From assembly GCA_963664665.2 (NCBI GenBank), contig CAXXMH010000007.1, forward strand, positions 62,001 to 126,000: 64,000 nucleotides of DNA. The letters run 5' to 3'. Shown one piece after another: positions 63,564-64,000 of this stretch. The translations under genes and the position numbers were made by a program. The stretch is from Bin55 sp963664665 (GTDB lineage: Bacteria; Pseudomonadota; Gammaproteobacteria; Pseudomonadales; Azotimanducaceae). Positions within the stretch are counted from its first letter, which is position 1, and the number at the start of each line of letters is the position of its first letter. The notes beneath the pieces are model-generated. The model was not told the DNA's origin. It worked only from the letters and a program-made list of their open reading frames with translations, and made no database searches.

Positions 63564-64000
63564 ATGAGCGAGATCGGCCCGCTTCCTGCCGATGCCCTTC
63601 CACCCAACATCCGATCGCGCTTCGTCGACGGCGTTAACGCTCAGCGCATGCACGTGCTGGAAGCCGGTGCCGACGACGCCGGGACGCCAGGTGTGCTGCT
63701 GCTCCACGGCTTTCCCGAGCTCGCCTTCAGCTGGCGGCACCTGATGCCGCCGCTCGCCGCGGCCGGCTATCGCGTGGTTGCGCCGGACCTGCGCGGGTAC
63801 GGGCGCACGACGCCACACCCGGTCGACTACGACGACGACCTCGCGCCCTATCGCCGCCTCAACGTCGTTCGCGACATTCTTGGACTCGTGGCCGTTCTCG
63901 GTTTCCGCTCGATCCGGGTCGTGGGTCACGACTTCGGTTCGTCGATCGCCGCCTGGTGTGCGGTGATCCGGCCGGACGTGTTCACCTCGGTGGCGCTGAT
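63564..64000 (+). CDS. Alpha/beta hydrolase (epoxide-hydrolase-like), 5' part (partial)
   Basis: The frame runs off the window after 145 codons. It begins ATG 63564, MSEIGPLPADALPPNIRSRFV, and has the oxyanion block LLLHGFPELAFSWRHLMPPLAAAGYRVVAPDLRGYGRTT (key part HGFPE) and the nucleophile region RVVGHDFGSSIAAW, with Asp in the elbow GHDFGS. It matches epoxide hydrolases and haloalkane dehalogenases. It is GC-rich, like the ankyrin gene 49 nt upstream, and likely belongs to the same cargo. Confidence 0.85.
   Translation, partial: MSEIGPLPADALPPNIRSRFVDGVNAQRMHVLEAGADDAGTPGVLLLHGFPELAFSWRHLMPPLAAAGYRVVAPDLRGYGRTTPHPVDYDDDLAPYRRLNVVRDILGLVAVLGFRSIRVVGHDFGSSIAAWCAVIRPDVFTSVAL

Noticed and set aside
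1..64000. CRISPR array, rRNA or biosynthetic gene cluster
   Set aside because: No regular spacer repeats or rRNA text are seen, and the PhyH, CoA and amidohydrolase genes do not include NRPS, PKS or terpene core enzymes.

Overview
The window looks like a chromosomal stretch of a Gram-negative heterotroph, most likely a marine or host-associated gammaproteobacterium. The reasons are a TonB-dependent receptor, lipoprotein signal peptides, a KdsD-type LPS-precursor isomerase and overlapping operons of acyl-CoA, amidohydrolase and PhyH-dioxygenase genes. No ribosomal or other strong taxonomic marker is present, so this placement is inference. Many starts are TTG or GTG.

Layout. 0-9.9 kb: end of an HpcH-type aldolase; a minus-strand run of sulfatase, PhyH dioxygenase and Gfo/Idh/MocA oxidoreductase; an M48 lipoprotein protease; then FAD oxidoreductase, SDR and a second PhyH enzyme on plus, and a 3-hydroxyacyl-CoA dehydrogenase on minus. 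9.9-12.3 kb: a hipBA toxin-antitoxin pair beside a possible gene remnant, and a small monooxygenase-like protein. 12.8-18.9 kb: enoyl-CoA hydratase, DDN-like oxidoreductase, Zn-alcohol dehydrogenase with rubredoxin, the molybdate importer modABC and a 1-Cys peroxiredoxin. 19-26.7 kb: a complete branched-chain-type ABC importer (livHMGF and a lipoprotein receptor) with an acyl-CoA synthetase gene inside the operon and an enoyl-CoA hydratase upstream, readable as one uptake, activation and oxidation unit. 27-32.5 kb: exported delta-class carbonic anhydrase, cytochrome c/PQQ-type propeller dehydrogenase, acyl-CoA dehydrogenase and a divergent AroA. 32.5-48.2 kb: CoA transferase, two divergent PhyH genes, VOC protein, two amidohydrolases, a stand-alone xanthine-dehydrogenase-type Mo subunit, PHP phosphatase, ABC-2 exporter, hydroxyacid dehydrogenase with a keto-acid hydratase-like protein, KdsD, a small exported protein and an SMP-30 lactonase. 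48.4-56.3 kb: a TonB receptor split by a one-base frameshift, a DUF924 protein, a third amidohydrolase, an MFS carrier and an acyl-CoA synthetase.

56.4-64 kb is different. A tRNA-Ser(TGA) is followed by a mosaic island: an IS481-family insertion, a 102-bp leader repeat, a GNAT acetyltransferase, and an in-frame chimera of a tyrosine-integrase N-terminus with a GNAT domain. A complete IS21-family element with a 6-bp target duplication comes next, then a perfect 24-bp copy of the tRNA 3' end and its flank, then a second copy of the leader. After it lie a visibly GC-richer ankyrin-repeat gene and an alpha/beta hydrolase that runs off the window. The layout suggests tandem integrative modules, each beginning with att plus a conserved leader and then cargo. 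This is the most unusual part of the window.
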